From the NCBI GenBank assembly GCA_001464695.1, contig LNDQ01000112.1, forward strand, positions 124,001-188,000: a DNA stretch of 64,000 nt, read 5' to 3'. The notes under the pieces were generated by a model that searched no databases, had not been told where the DNA came from, and saw only the letters and a list, made by a program, of their open reading frames with translations. Made by a program: the position numbers and the translations under genes. The DNA is from Betaproteobacteria bacterium Ga0077523 (GTDB lineage: Bacteria; Pseudomonadota; Gammaproteobacteria; Burkholderiales; Ga0077523). Below, in pieces: positions 1 to 9,185 of this stretch. Numbering within the stretch: the stretch's first letter is position 1; each line of letters opens with the position of its first letter.

Positions 1-2
1 GC

Positions 3-350
3 TGGCCCTCGGCCGACTACACGATCGCGGCCGTGCGCGTGCTGGATGGCGGCACGACGCTGTACTCGCAGAGCAACGTGCTGGTCGAGGGAAACGCGGC
101 CGGACCAGGTCACACCTCGTTTGCTTTCGCCACACCCCTCACCGGCAGCAACCTGCGGATCCAGGTCGACTACAGCAACCTCAGCGGCGGTCAGCAGGAC
201 AACATCGGCATCGACAACATCCGGTTCGGCCAGACTCCGCCCGCGCCGGTGCCCGAGCCGTCGACCTGGCTGATCGTAGGCGTCGGTCTGCTCGCGATCG
301 GCATCCGCAGGGGACTCTCGCAGCGCGCAGGCCTCCGCAAATCGCCGTAG
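3..350 (+). CDS. PEP-CTERM sorting-domain protein, C-terminal fragment
   Basis: The reading frame is open from the left edge, so only the last 115 or so residues are visible. The body is Ser/Gly/Asn/Thr rich and beta-sheet-like, typical of extracellular proteins. The end carries the sorting signal: VPEPSTW, then a hydrophobic stretch (LIVGVGLLAIGI), then Arg-Arg, followed by an unusually long basic tail of about 13 residues. Proteins of this class are exported, anchored briefly in the inner membrane by this helix, and cut by exosortase; the EPS locus of that system lies from 29908 onward in this window. It converges with the phosphoketolase gene, 21 bases away. The function of the N-terminal part cannot be judged. 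Confidence 0.85.
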   Translation, partial: WPSADYTIAAVRVLDGGTTLYSQSNVLVEGNAAGPGHTSFAFATPLTGSNLRIQVDYSNLSGGQQDNIGIDNIRFGQTPPAPVPEPSTWLIVGVGLLAIGIRRGLSQRAGLRKSP

Positions 351-371
351 GGCGGCGGGCGGGGCCGGCCC

Positions 372-2780
372 TCAGTACGGCCACACCCAATCCACCACCT
401 CCGGCGCGTCGATCCCGTGCTCGTGCGCGTGGCGCCGACATTCGATCTGCTGGTTGCGGAACCGCTCCTTCGCATGGGCGCCGGAGACCCGTAGCTTCTC
501 CACACGATCGATCGCGTCGATCGCCAGGCTGAACCGGTCGATCTGGTTGTCGATGGCCAGTTCCAGCGGTGTGTTGATGTTGCCCTTCTCCTTGTAGCCG
601 CGCACGTGCAGGTTGTCGTGGTTGGTGCGGCGGTACGCCAAGCGGTGGATCAGCCACGGGTAGCCGTGGAAGTTGAAGATGATCGGGCGATCGGTGGTGA
701 AGAGACTGTCGAAGTCGCGGTCGGAGAGCCCGTGCGGATGCTCGCCCGGCGGCTGCATCTTGAAGAGGTCCACCACATTGACGAAGCGCACCTTCAGGTC
801 GGGGAAGGCTGCGCGCAGCATGGCCGTTGCCGCCAGGGCTTCGAGCGTAGGGATGTCGCCAGCGCATGCCATGATGACATCGGGTTCGCTGCCTTCGTCG
901 TTGCTGGCCCAGTCCCAGATGCCGATGCCCTTCTCGCAGTGGACGATGGCGTCCTCGCTCGACAGGTACTGCAGGTGGTTCTGCTTGTCCGAGACGATGA
1001 CATTGACGAGGTTGTGACTCTCCAGGCAGCGTGCTGCGATCGCAAGCAGGCAGTTCGCGTCGGGCGGCAGGTAGATGCGCGTGACCGACGGGCTCTTGTT
1101 CACGACCAAGTCGATGAAACCCGGATCCTGGTGGCTGAAGCCGTTGTGGTCCTGTCGCCAGACGGTGGATGTCACCAGCAGGTTGAGTGAAGCGACCTCT
1201 TCGCGCCAGGTGATGCGATTGGCGATGTCGAGCCACTTGGCATGCTGATTGAACATCGAGTCGATCACGTGCACGAACGCTTCGTAACTGGACAGGAAGC
1301 CGTGCCGGCCGGTGAGCAGATAACCCTCGAGCATCCCCTCCAGCGTGTGCTCCGAGAGCATCTCGATGACCCGGCCGTCCGGATCGATCTCGGTGCCGTC
1401 GTCGTCCTCGGGGAAGCGCTCGGCAATCCAGAACTTGCGGCTCACCTGGTAGATTGCATCGAGCTTGTTGGAGGTATTCTCGTCGGGCGAGAAGACGCGG
1501 AAGGTGGTGGGATTGTCACGCATCACATCGCGCAGATACTCACCCAACGGACGAGTATTGCCGATCCTGTCGCGGCCCGGTTTGTCGACGCCCACCGAGT
1601 AGGCGCGGAAATCCGGCAGCCGCAACGGCCTGCGCAGCAAACCGCCATTGGCATGAGGGTTCGCCCCCATGCGGCGGCTGCCCTCCGGGGCGAGCGCGCG
1701 CAGTTCGGCTACCGGAGCACCACTGGCATCGAACAACTCGTCAGGCTTGTAGCTGCGCAGCCATTCTTCCAGCAGCTTGAGGTGCGCAGGATTCGACTTG
1801 ACGTCGGTGATGGGCACCTGATGCGCACGCCAGAAGCCTTCCACGCGATGGCCATCGACGCCGCGCGGAGCTGTCCATCCCTTCGGCGAGCGCAACACGA
1901 TCATGGGCCAGCGCACTCGCGTCGTACCGGCGGTGGTGCGCGCTTCGCTGCGGGCAGCCAGAATCTCCGCAACGCATTCATCCAGCGTCGCAGCCATCGC
2001 CTGGTGCATGGTGTCGGGGTCTGACCCTTCCACGAACTTGGGCGTCCAGCCGTAGCCGCGCATCAACGCATCGAGCTCTTCGTGCGAGATGCGCGCCAGC
2101 AGCGTGGGGTTGTTGATCTTGTAACCGTTGAGGTTGAGGATGGGCAGCACTGCACCGTCGCGCGCCGGGTTCAGGAACTTCGAGATGTGCCACGACGTGG
2201 CCAGCGGGCCCGTTTCCGCTTCGCCGTCGCCCACCACCGCGGCAACGATCAAGTCCGGATTGTCGAAGGCCGCGCCGCATGCGTGAGACAGGACGTAACC
2301 GAGTTCACCGCCTTCGTGGATGGAACCGGGTGTCTCCGGCGTGCAGTGGCTGCCGATACCCCCCGGGAAGGAGAACTGGTGGAAGAACCGCTGCAGTCCG
2401 TCGAGGTCGAGACCCTTGTCGGGATAGATCTCCGAGTAAGTCCCTTCCAGATACACCGGCCCGAGCACGCCTGGCGCACCATGGCCGGGCCCGGCCATGA
2501 AGATCATGTCGAGATCGTTGGCGCGGATGATGCGATTGAGGTGCGTGTAGACGAACGACAGGGCCGGGCTCGCGCCCCAATGACCGAGCAGGCGGCTCTT
2601 GACGTGGGCGGGTTCGAGTGGGACCCGCAGGAGAGGGTTCTCGCGCAGGTAGATCATGCCCAGCGCGAGGTAGTTGCAGGCCCGCCAGAACGCGTGCATC
2701 TGCTGCAGCCCGTGCGCGGACAAGGGTTGACCGCGTACCGTGCTGCGCGCGGGTCCGTAGGCGCTGAGTTGCTCATTCAT
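372..2780 (-). CDS. xfp: Phosphoketolase (xylulose-5-phosphate/fructose-6-phosphate)
   Basis: 802 residues, the normal length of the family. Thiamine-diphosphate enzyme that cleaves xylulose-5-P or fructose-6-P with phosphate to acetyl-phosphate plus glyceraldehyde-3-P or erythrose-4-P in the cytoplasm. Visible family marks are GHWGASP near residue 66, [29 protein letters not shown] and the cofactor-binding [15 protein letters not shown]; the C-terminal third has the conserved [13 protein letters not shown] and KGNINTP stretches. The ATG at 2780 has a G-rich site (GGGGGG) about 6 bases upstream. The frame stays open far upstream to 3734, but that part overlaps the META gene on the same strand and is a shadow. 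It is last in an operon after phosphotransacylase and acetate kinase, which use its acetyl-phosphate. Confidence 0.96.
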   Translation of the reverse strand: MNEQLSAYGPARSTVRGQPLSAHGLQQMHAFWRACNYLALGMIYLRENPLLRVPLEPAHVKSRLLGHWGASPALSFVYTHLNRIIRANDLDMIFMAGPGHGAPGVLGPVYLEGTYSEIYPDKGLDLDGLQRFFHQFSFPGGIGSHCTPETPGSIHEGGELGYVLSHACGAAFDNPDLIVAAVVGDGEAETGPLATSWHISKFLNPARDGAVLPILNLNGYKINNPTLLARISHEELDALMRGYGWTPKFVEGSDPDTMHQAMAATLDECVAEILAARSEARTTAGTTRVRWPMIVLRSPKGWTAPRGVDGHRVEGFWRAHQVPITDVKSNPAHLKLLEEWLRSYKPDELFDASGAPVAELRALAPEGSRRMGANPHANGGLLRRPLRLPDFRAYSVGVDKPGRDRIGNTRPLGEYLRDVMRDNPTTFRVFSPDENTSNKLDAIYQVSRKFWIAERFPEDDDGTEIDPDGRVIEMLSEHTLEGMLEGYLLTGRHGFLSSYEAFVHVIDSMFNQHAKWLDIANRITWREEVASLNLLVTSTVWRQDHNGFSHQDPGFIDLVVNKSPSVTRIYLPPDANCLLAIAARCLESHNLVNVIVSDKQNHLQYLSSEDAIVHCEKGIGIWDWASNDEGSEPDVIMACAGDIPTLEALAATAMLRAAFPDLKVRFVNVVDLFKMQPPGEHPHGLSDRDFDSLFTTDRPIIFNFHGYPWLIHRLAYRRTNHDNLHVRGYKEKGNINTPLELAIDNQIDRFSLAIDAIDRVEKLRVSGAHAKERFRNQQIECRRHAHEHGIDAPEVVDWVWPY

Positions 2781-2797
2781 GGTGTGCCCCCCAGGGC

Positions 2798-3844
2798 CTA
2801 TTTCGGGGCGCCTTTCGTACGGGCGTCGAACCGTGCGAGGACCTTGCCATCCGCGTCGAGCAACTCGAGATGCTGACCGAGCAGCCGGGAACCTGCCGTC
2901 GCGCCCAGCGCCTGGGCGAAGGCTTGCTCGACCTCGCCCCAAGGCGGACACGCCATTCGCGTGGCGGCAAGCGGACCGAAGGTGAGCTTGTCGTCGTCCA
3001 GCGTGTACTTGCCCGCGAGGCGATTGCAGCCGTCGTAGCCCGCCACCTTCCCGTCGGCCAGGAAGCGCAAGGTCGGGGCGCGCCGATTCTCGGGCGGGAC
3101 GATCGGTTCGCCGCCCAGGCGCACGAGGGTCCATTCGGTGTCGGTCATGGTGACGGGCTTCGCGGGGGTGCTGCAACGATACCCGGGCCGGGCCTTGATG
3201 AACCGTTCGGGGACGAGAGTCAGCATGGTGCCTGCCCCTTCCATGCGCGGGCGTTGCACGAGACGACCTTCGAGTTGCATCAGAACGGGCGCGTTCGCCG
3301 CCGTGCGTGTATCGGCATAGGCGCGTTGCAGCACGACGTTGTCGCCTTCCGTCGCCACGGGCATGCGCAAGCCGGTTACGCATTCGATGAAGACGCCACT
3401 GTCCGCCATGTACGAGTACATGCCCACCATCGACGTGCGCGGTTCGAGCGGATCTGCCGCTTCGTCGCGCTTGAGGTCGAGGTTGAGCGAGGTCGCGATC
3501 TCGTTGCCCTGCCGGTCGCGCTTGCGCAGCGTGTCGGCGTCCTGGATCGCGTACGGCTCCGCTGTCTCGCGTCCGCTGCGCAAGGTCAGGATCCGTTCGT
3601 CCGCGGAAACGTCCCAGCGGCCGATGCTGTCGCGCACGGCGGCGTTGCCTTTGCCGAGATACTGCTGGCGCAGGAAGAAAGTGCCGTCGGCATGCAGCTC
3701 GAGGGTGTGGCGAATGCCTTCGCAATCGGCGCACGGCAGGTCACCGGTGTATGTGGCGGGAGCAACGATCGCGGCCGCGCCGCCACTGTGTGACATTGCC
3801 GTGAACAGCGCTCCGAACAAGAGCGGGAGAATCCGTCCCATCAT
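2798..3844 (-). CDS. NlpE-like N-terminal plus META domain envelope protein
   Basis: 348 residues with a signal peptide (about residues 1-24, ending SGGAAA). Residues about 30-120 resemble the NlpE beta-barrel family, including the redox-type motif LPCADCEGI. Residues about 235-340 form a META/HslJ-type domain ([27 protein letters not shown]). There is no lipobox Cys after the signal, so it may be periplasmic rather than lipidated. Two start codons (ATGATG) overlap the TGA stop of acetate kinase by 4 nt, so translation is probably coupled. META and NlpE domains are linked to envelope stress and copper or surface sensing in other bacteria; why one sits between ackA and xfp is not clear from the sequence. 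Confidence 0.85.
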   Translation of the reverse strand: MMGRILPLLFGALFTAMSHSGGAAAIVAPATYTGDLPCADCEGIRHTLELHADGTFFLRQQYLGKGNAAVRDSIGRWDVSADERILTLRSGRETAEPYAIQDADTLRKRDRQGNEIATSLNLDLKRDEAADPLEPRTSMVGMYSYMADSGVFIECVTGLRMPVATEGDNVVLQRAYADTRTAANAPVLMQLEGRLVQRPRMEGAGTMLTLVPERFIKARPGYRCSTPAKPVTMTDTEWTLVRLGGEPIVPPENRRAPTLRFLADGKVAGYDGCNRLAGKYTLDDDKLTFGPLAATRMACPPWGEVEQAFAQALGATAGSRLLGQHLELLDADGKVLARFDARTKGAPK

Positions 3845-5013
3845 CGTGCTCCTCGGATCAGGGTGAGCGTGTGCTGCGCAATCATGCGCTCTTCATCGGT
3901 CGGAATCACCCAGGCGGCCACCTTCGCTGTCGGTGTGCTGATGCGCGGGCCGCCGTTCTCGTTGGCGGCGGCATCGAGTTCCACACCCAGCCATGCCGCT
4001 TCGGTGCACACGCGAGCGCGGATCGGCGCAGCGTGCTCGCCGATGCCTGCCGTGAACACCAGTGCGTCGAGCCCGCCCAGGGCGGCAGCCAGCGATCCGA
4101 GTTCGCGTCGAATGCGATAGACGTACAGGTCGATGGCAAGGCGCGCGCGCGGATCGTCGCTCGCCCGCAGAGTGCGCATGTCGGACGACAGCCCGGAAAC
4201 GCCCAGCAGGCCCGACTCGTGGTAGAGCAGGTGCTCGATCGCACGCGCATCCATGCCGAGTTCGTCGAGCAGGTACAGCACGACGCCCGGATCGATCGCA
4301 CCGCTGCGCGTCCCCATCGGCAGGCCGTCCAGCGCCGTGAAACCCATGGTGCTGGCGATGCTGCGGCCGCCGACCATCGCGCACATGCTGGCACCGTTGC
4401 CCAGGTGCGCGACGATGGTGCGGCCGCGGGCGGCCTTCTCGTCAAACTGCGGCAGCACCGCGGCGATGTACTCGTACGACAGTCCATGAAAACCATACCG
4501 TCGCACGCCGGCGGCGTGAAAGCGTTCCGGCAGCGCGAAGCGCCGCGCGATGTCCGGATTGGTGTCGTGGAAGGCCGTGTCGAAGCAGGCGACCTGAGGA
4601 ACGTCCGGCGCACGTTCGCGCAGGCGATGCATCGGCGCGAGGTTGTGCGGTTGATGCAGGGGGGCGAGCGGAATCAGGGTTTCCAGTGTGCGGATGATTT
4701 CGTCGTCGACCAGCATCGGTTGCGTGAAGCGCGTCCCGCCGTGGACGACGCGATGCCCGATGCCGAGCACCTTTCCGCCCGCAACACCGGAGCGCAGGAA
4801 ACCGAACAGATGGTCGAGCGCGTCGTCGTGGCGCAGCGGGTCATCCCATCGCCGCTCGGACAGCACGGCGCCTGCCGCGCTGGTGGCGACGAAGTGGGGT
4901 GCATGTTGCAGCGATTCGACCTGCCCGCGGCAACGCAGAGGCAGATCGTCCCCGTCGACCGCGAACACCGAGAACTTGATGCTCGACGAGCCCGCGTTCA
5001 GGACGACGATCAT
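3841..5013 (-). CDS. ackA: Acetate kinase
   Basis: 390 residues, standard for the family. Transfers phosphate between acetyl-phosphate and ADP to give acetate and ATP. ASKHA-fold marks are present: NAGSSSIKF at the N terminus, HRVVHGG near residue 88, FDTAFHDTNP near 145, HLGNGASM near 205, GLPMGTRSGAIDPG near 230, and FTAGIGEHA near 320. The family usually has H-x-T-M-P at the FHDTNP site, so this version is slightly divergent. It starts 15 bases after the phosphotransacylase stop and its stop overlaps the META gene start. Together with xfp it forms a phosphoketolase-acetate bypass that gains ATP from sugar phosphates. Confidence 0.96.
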   Translation of the reverse strand: MIVVLNAGSSSIKFSVFAVDGDDLPLRCRGQVESLQHAPHFVATSAAGAVLSERRWDDPLRHDDALDHLFGFLRSGVAGGKVLGIGHRVVHGGTRFTQPMLVDDEIIRTLETLIPLAPLHQPHNLAPMHRLRERAPDVPQVACFDTAFHDTNPDIARRFALPERFHAAGVRRYGFHGLSYEYIAAVLPQFDEKAARGRTIVAHLGNGASMCAMVGGRSIASTMGFTALDGLPMGTRSGAIDPGVVLYLLDELGMDARAIEHLLYHESGLLGVSGLSSDMRTLRASDDPRARLAIDLYVYRIRRELGSLAAALGGLDALVFTAGIGEHAAPIRARVCTEAAWLGVELDAAANENGGPRISTPTAKVAAWVIPTDEERMIAQHTLTLIRGAR

Positions 5014-5028
5014 CGAGGAGATGTCACG

Positions 5029-5970
5029 TCAGACGACTGCCTTGGTCGGCGCCTCCCGCCGGGCCTTGGCGACCAGTTGCGCCAGTGCGCAGGAGGCGAG
5101 ACGCGATTCCACCGAATCGGCGCGGCTGGTGAGGATGACCGGTACGCGCGCACCCATCACGATGCCGGCGGCGTCCGCCCCTGCCAGGAACGAGAGGCTT
5201 TTCGCGAGCATGTTGCCGGCCTCGAGGTCCGGTACCACCAGCACGTTGGCGCGACCCGCCACCGGCGATGCGATGCGCTTGACGCGGGCCGCCTCCGGAT
5301 CGATCGCGTTGTCGAGCGCCAGCGGACCGTCGAGTACGCCCCCGGTGATCTGGCCGCGGTCGGCCATCTTGCACAGCGCCGCGGCCTCCACGGTGGAGGG
5401 GACCTTCGGGTTCACCAGTTCCATGGCGGAGAGGATGGCGACGCGCACCTCATCGAACCCGAGCGCGTGACCGAGATCGATCGCGTTCTGCACGATGTCG
5501 ACCTTCTCCTCCAGCGTCGGCTGGATGTTCACCGCCGCATCGGTGATGATGAGCGTCTGTGCGTGGGTCGGCACGTCGATGACGAAGCAGTGGCTGATGC
5601 GGCGCGCGGTGCGCAGACCGGATTCGCGTTCGACCACTTCGGCCATCAGTTCGTCGGTATGCAGGCTGCCTTTCATCAGGCATTCCACGCGACCCTCGCG
5701 CACCAGCGCGACGGCCGTCGCAGCCGAAGCGTGGCTGTGCGGGGTGGCGACGATCTCGATGCCGCCCAGGTCGATCCCCGCGGCCGAAGCGACCGCCCGG
5801 ATGCGGTCGGGCGGACCCACGAGGATGGGTGCGATGAGCCCCATCCCGGCGGCGTCCATGGTTCCGCGCAGCGAGCTTTCGTCGCACGGATGCGCCACTG
5901 CCGTGGGCAGAGGCGGCAGCGTCCTGGCTACCGCGAGGAGACGATCCAGCTTCTGGTGGCTCGAGGTCAT
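5029..5970 (-). CDS. Phosphate acetyl/butyryltransferase family protein
   Basis: 313 residues, the size of the short Pta/Ptb catalytic domain without regulatory extensions. It would exchange acyl-phosphate and acyl-CoA. Visible marks are CLMKGSLHTDELM near residue 98, the RISHCFVIDVP stretch, DAAVNIQPTLEEK near 140, and the C-terminal PDLEAGNMLAKSL and GIVMGARVPVILTSR motifs. These fit the phosphate butyryltransferase-like branch often paired with acetate kinase. First gene of the minus-strand operon. Whether the preferred substrate is acetyl- or butyryl-CoA cannot be told by eye; pairing with ackA and xfp favours acetyl. Confidence 0.9.
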   Translation of the reverse strand: MTSSHQKLDRLLAVARTLPPLPTAVAHPCDESSLRGTMDAAGMGLIAPILVGPPDRIRAVASAAGIDLGGIEIVATPHSHASAATAVALVREGRVECLMKGSLHTDELMAEVVERESGLRTARRISHCFVIDVPTHAQTLIITDAAVNIQPTLEEKVDIVQNAIDLGHALGFDEVRVAILSAMELVNPKVPSTVEAAALCKMADRGQITGGVLDGPLALDNAIDPEAARVKRIASPVAGRANVLVVPDLEAGNMLAKSLSFLAGADAAGIVMGARVPVILTSRADSVESRLASCALAQLVAKARREAPTKAVV

Positions 5971-6083
5971 GGTGTGCGCGCGTAGGTATTGTCGCGATTG
6001 TGCCGCAACCGCGTCACTTCATCGCAATGGCCATCGCTCGCTTGTCATACACTTCCCCCGTACGTTCCCAAGGGAGGGGTGCA

Positions 6084-6338
6084 ATGGACGACGATCGCCA
6101 CATGGTGATTTACTTCATGGACGGCTCGAACACGAAGCTGTCCTTTCCGAAGCAGGTCCGAAGCGACGAAACGGTGCCGATCCGGCTCGACGCAGCATTG
6201 GACAAGCCGGCGCTGATCGTGGAAGCCGATGGCGGCGTGATGGCGATCCCGTTCGCCAACATCAAGTACATTCGCATCTACCCGGCGCCGAAGGTGCTGC
6301 CGGACTACGTGATCAAGCACGCTCACGTGGAAGACTGA
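6084..6338 (+). CDS. Small conserved hypothetical protein
   Basis: 84 residues. The frame is open from 6000, but the ATG at 6084 is preceded by an excellent ribosome site (AGGGAGGGG, about 5 bases away), so I start there. The protein is soluble, with alternating beta-like segments (MVIYFMDGSNTKLSF, ALIVEADGGVMAIPF) and no signal peptide. I recognise no catalytic motif. It stands alone, divergent from the phosphotransacylase operon and converging on the cupin gene. It resembles small uncharacterised beta-barrel proteins of betaproteobacteria, but I cannot name a family. Confidence 0.75.
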   Translation: MDDDRHMVIYFMDGSNTKLSFPKQVRSDETVPIRLDAALDKPALIVEADGGVMAIPFANIKYIRIYPAPKVLPDYVIKHAHVED

Positions 6339-6351
6339 GCGCGGGACCGGT

Positions 6352-6636
6352 CTATTCCTTCAGCTCGACCTCGATGAACGCGTACTCGTAGGTGTTGGCG
6401 TTGATCACGTCGTGTTCGACGCCGGCCTTGCGGGTGTACGACACGCCGGCCTTCAGGTCGACTTCACGCGTGCCCTCGGGCTCCACCAGGCGCAGCTTGC
6501 CGTCCAGCATCGGCACCACCACGTAGTCCATCTCGTGGCGGTGCCAGCCCGTCGCGGCGCCAGGCGCGAAGCGCCACTCGGTGACCCTCACGCGGTCGTT
6601 GTCGATCTGAAGAGTGGGCTTGGCGGCAAGCGTCAT
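6352..6636 (-). CDS. Small cupin-domain protein
   Basis: 94 residues forming a single cupin barrel. The first cupin motif is visible as GWHRHEMDYVVVPMLDGKL, which supplies His-x-His and Glu metal ligands; the second is weaker (KAGVSYTRKAGVEHDVINAN), with one His. Such mono-cupins bind a metal and either act as small oxygenases or isomerases or serve as sensors. No partner gene is obvious. Convergent with the small conserved gene at 6084. Confidence 0.85.
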   Translation of the reverse strand: MTLAAKPTLQIDNDRVRVTEWRFAPGAATGWHRHEMDYVVVPMLDGKLRLVEPEGTREVDLKAGVSYTRKAGVEHDVINANTYEYAFIEVELKE

Positions 6637-6750
6637 GGCGAGGCTCCTGGCGAATCGGTCATGTGGCGAAGGATATGCGCAAACCCGCGCGGCTGCGGTG
6701 GCACCGTTCCCTCACCCGCTCGCTGCGCTCGCACCCTCTCCCGGAGGGCG

Positions 6751-6901
6751 AGGGTTTCCTCTCCCCTCTCCCTCCGGGAGAGGGGTCGGGGTTGGCTTCG
6801 CCATCCCCTGCGGGGTGAACTGTGGCTCCCCTCTTCCCCTGCCCTTCTCCCCACGGGAGAAGGGTTTCCTCTCCCCTCTCCCTCCGGGAGAGGGGTCGGG
6901 G
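6751..6901. repeat. Pair of exact 41-bp direct repeats, each a GC-rich hairpin
   Basis: Bases 6751-6791 and 6861-6901 are identical and 110 bases apart. Inside each lies a 10-bp stem with a 3-base loop: CCCCTCTCCC / GGGAGAGGGG at 6763-6785 and at 6873-6895. Two related hairpins (about 6733-6753 and 6842-6863) sit next to them. The block fills the otherwise gene-free 289 bases between the cupin gene and the end of the cytochrome operon, where strong hairpins could act as bidirectional terminators. A related hairpin occurs at 29846-29866. Confidence 0.85.
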
Positions 6902-6925
6902 GTGAGGGAGAAGTCTCTACGGCCT

Positions 6926-8206
6926 TCAGTAGTTCACCCGACCCTGCCTGTGTCTGGCTACATCGAACGACCGTACCGGCGCCGCTGTGTTGCCCCACGA
7001 CGCCCGCACGTACGTCAGCACGGCCGCTACCTCGGCATCGTTCAGCGTCTGCGCAAACGGCGGCATGCCGTAGGGGCGCGGATTGCCGGCGGTCGAAGGC
7101 GGATAGCCGCCGCTCAGCACCAGGCGGATCGGATTCGCGACCGAATCCATGTTCGCAGCGCGATTGCCGGCGAGCGCCGGCCACGAACCCGGCGTGCCCT
7201 TGCCATCGTCGCCGTGGCAGTCGGCGCAGTGCTTCCTGTAGATCACTCCACCCCGCTCGAGCATCGCAGGGTCCGCGCCGCTGCTGGAGATGCGCTGCCG
7301 CGCCGGCGCCTGCGGTATCGACTGCAGATAGATCGCGATGGCCCGCAAGTCGGGTTCGGAGAGGTGCTGCAGACTGCGGGCGACCACTTCCGCCATGGGG
7401 CCGGTAGTGGAGGCATGCGGCGTCGAACCTGTGCCGAGCAGCGCCACGACGTCGTTTACCGTCCACCCGGCGACGCCGGCCTCCTCGGGTGAAGCGAGCG
7501 AAGGCGCGTACCAGTCGGCCATGGGAATGATGCCACCGCTCAAGGCGAGCGGTTCGTCGGTCGCGCCGAACACGTTGCGTTCGCCGTGACAGGCGCTGCA
7601 GTGACCGAGACCGCGGACCAGATACGCACCGCGGTTCCATTCGGCCGACTGCTTCGGCTCTGCCGCGAAGGTGTCACGATCGAAGAACAGCACACGCCAT
7701 GCGGCCAGCGCCCATTGGTTGTCGTAGGGAAAGCGCAATGCGTGCGGACGAATGGGCGCGGCCACCGCAGGCAAGGTTCGGAGGTAAGCGAAGATCGCAT
7801 CCGAATCCTCGCGCGTGACCAGCGTGTAGTTGGTGTAGGGAAAGGCCGGGTACAACAGATGGCCGTCGCGCGAACGGCCCTCGTGCAACGCACGCCAGAA
7901 GTGTCCGGCGCTCCAGCGGCCGATGCCCGTTTCCGCGTCGGGCGTGAGATTGCTCGCGTACACCGTGCCGAACGGCGTCTCGATCCCGCGGCCGCCGGAA
8001 TACGGCGGCGCCCCGCGCGCGGAATGGCACGCGGCGCAGTTGCCGGCGCGCGCGAGGTATGCGCCGCGCTCGATCTGTTGCGCGGTGGGCGCGAAGGGTG
8101 CGTCGGGTCCGAGATCGTCGGCACGAAGTTCGACGACCAGGCGCGCGACCGCTAACCCGACGATCAGGACCAATGCGACCAGAACGATGCGAACCCGCAA
8201 TCTCAT
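6926..8206 (-). CDS. Membrane-anchored triheme cytochrome c
   Basis: 426 residues. Residues 1-25 form an uncleaved-looking membrane anchor. Three heme c sites follow: CAACH near residue 57, CSACH near 206 and CADCH near 333, each opening a cytochrome c domain with a distal Met-containing segment (GGIIPMADW, YGMPPFAQ). The triple-domain plan is that of the cytochrome subunit of periplasmic alcohol/aldehyde or gluconate-type dehydrogenases. The ATG at 8206 overlaps the upstream cytochrome stop by 4 nt (ATGA); the longer in-frame extension to 8488 overlaps that gene and is not used. No dehydrogenase subunit is adjacent, so the electron donor is unknown. Confidence 0.9.
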   Translation of the reverse strand: MRLRVRIVLVALVLIVGLAVARLVVELRADDLGPDAPFAPTAQQIERGAYLARAGNCAACHSARGAPPYSGGRGIETPFGTVYASNLTPDAETGIGRWSAGHFWRALHEGRSRDGHLLYPAFPYTNYTLVTREDSDAIFAYLRTLPAVAAPIRPHALRFPYDNQWALAAWRVLFFDRDTFAAEPKQSAEWNRGAYLVRGLGHCSACHGERNVFGATDEPLALSGGIIPMADWYAPSLASPEEAGVAGWTVNDVVALLGTGSTPHASTTGPMAEVVARSLQHLSEPDLRAIAIYLQSIPQAPARQRISSSGADPAMLERGGVIYRKHCADCHGDDGKGTPGSWPALAGNRAANMDSVANPIRLVLSGGYPPSTAGNPRPYGMPPFAQTLNDAEVAAVLTYVRASWGNTAAPVRSFDVARHRQGRVNY

Positions 8207-8889
8207 TGCGGTGCGCTGCCGCAGGGCAAGGGCAACTTGGCGGTCGTCATCGGCACTGCGGCGGATGGAACGGGCACGGGCTGCGACGACAACCAGGCGG
8301 ATATCGCTTCGACATCGGCCGCGTTCAGGCGCCCCGCGATGGTGGCCATGCAGTCCGGAGCGGCGGCGTGCCGTTGCTGCGTCTTCCAGGCGCCGAGCTG
8401 CCCGTTCAGGTAGTCGCGCGGCAGGCCGAGCAGGCCGGGAATCGCCGGTTGCATGCCGGTCATGGCCTTGCCGTGACACTGCACGCACGCAGGAATCTCG
8501 CGGGCGCCGTCACCGGCGGTCACCAGCTTGCGGCCGCGTTCGAGCAATGCGGACGAAGCGCCCAGCGTCTGGGGCGGCGGGTATGTCAGTTCGAGGCTCG
8601 CGAAGTGCCGAGCGATCTCCAGCAGATACGCGTCCGACATGTGGTCGATGAGATAAGTCATCGGCGCGTAGCTGCGCCGGCCCTCGCGGAAATTGAGCAG
8701 CTGGTTGTAGAGATACCCCGCGGGTTTGCCGGCAATGCGCGGAAAGTAGCCGTCGCTGGTCGCCCGGCCCTCCTTGCCGTGGCACGTCGTACAGGCGGCC
8801 ACGCGCTTGGCCATCCCATCGGACGACTCTGCCGCAATGGCGCTCGACCCGAGGGCGAGTGCCAAGACCAGTGCGACCGCGGATCTCAC
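8203..8889 (-). CDS. Diheme cytochrome c (c4-like)
   Basis: 228 residues from a GTG start, with a signal peptide (residues 1-20, ending SSAIAA). Two heme sites, CTTCH near residue 34 and CVQCH near 133, give the two-domain c4 layout; the conserved YLYNQLLNFREGRR and YLNGQLGAWK segments follow each site as in that family. A periplasmic electron carrier, commonly between the bc1 complex or dehydrogenases and an oxidase. The GTG overlaps the TGA of the DUF2970 gene (GTGA), so the start is well supported. Confidence 0.92.
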   Translation of the reverse strand: MRSAVALVLALALGSSAIAAESSDGMAKRVAACTTCHGKEGRATSDGYFPRIAGKPAGYLYNQLLNFREGRRSYAPMTYLIDHMSDAYLLEIARHFASLELTYPPPQTLGASSALLERGRKLVTAGDGAREIPACVQCHGKAMTGMQPAIPGLLGLPRDYLNGQLGAWKTQQRHAAAPDCMATIAGRLNAADVEAISAWLSSQPVPVPSAAVPMTTAKLPLPCGSAPQ

Positions 8890-9074
8890 GAAATCGTATG
8901 GGCAGCCAGTCGCGCGACGGTCGCAAGCACACCGACCAGCATCGCGGTCATCACTACGGCGACCGCGATCACCGCGACGGGCCTGGCGCTCGCGACATCG
9001 CTCGCGTAGTCGGCCTTGCGGCGGATACCGAAGAAACTCCAGGCGACCATTCTCACGTAACGCAGGGGATTCAT
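8886..9074 (-). CDS. DUF2970 single-pass membrane protein
   Basis: 62 residues. The N-terminal segment (RMVAWSFFGIRRKADYASD) is characteristic of DUF2970, followed by one hydrophobic helix of about 22 residues (PVAVIAVAVVMTAMLVGVLATV). The family is small, of unknown function, and largely betaproteobacterial. GGAG lies about 5 bases before the ATG. It overlaps the c4-like cytochrome by 4 nt, which suggests a role close to respiratory cytochromes. Divergent from the MocR gene at 9186. Confidence 0.85.
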   Translation of the reverse strand: MNPLRYVRMVAWSFFGIRRKADYASDVASARPVAVIAVAVVMTAMLVGVLATVARLAAHTIS

Positions 9075-9121
9075 GACGACTCCTCACGCCGATCGGCGCC
9101 GCCGACGGGTGGCGCTCGACC

Positions 9122-9127
9122 TATACT
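9122..9127 (+). promoter_or_regulatory. Possible -10 box (TATACT) for the MocR gene
   Basis: TATACT lies 59 bases before the MocR start, in the 111-base space between the divergent DUF2970 operon and the MocR gene. No good -35 hexamer is found at 16-18 bases, so this rests on one box only. MocR regulators often control themselves and the divergent gene. Confidence 0.3.
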
Positions 9128-9185
9128 CTGGCGGCATCGAGAAGAAATCTAAAGGCTCAGAAGTGCCCGAGAAAAATCGTATCAG

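Noticed and set aside
2781..3734. Upstream 318-codon extension of the phosphoketolase frame
   Set aside because: It lies on the same strand as the NlpE/META gene in another frame, has Arg/Ala-rich shadow composition, and the enzyme is complete from ATG 2780.
3871..5985. 704-residue open frame antisense to ackA and the phosphotransacylase
   Set aside because: Typical high-G+C shadow rich in Arg, His and Gln, without motifs; both genes on the other strand are clear.
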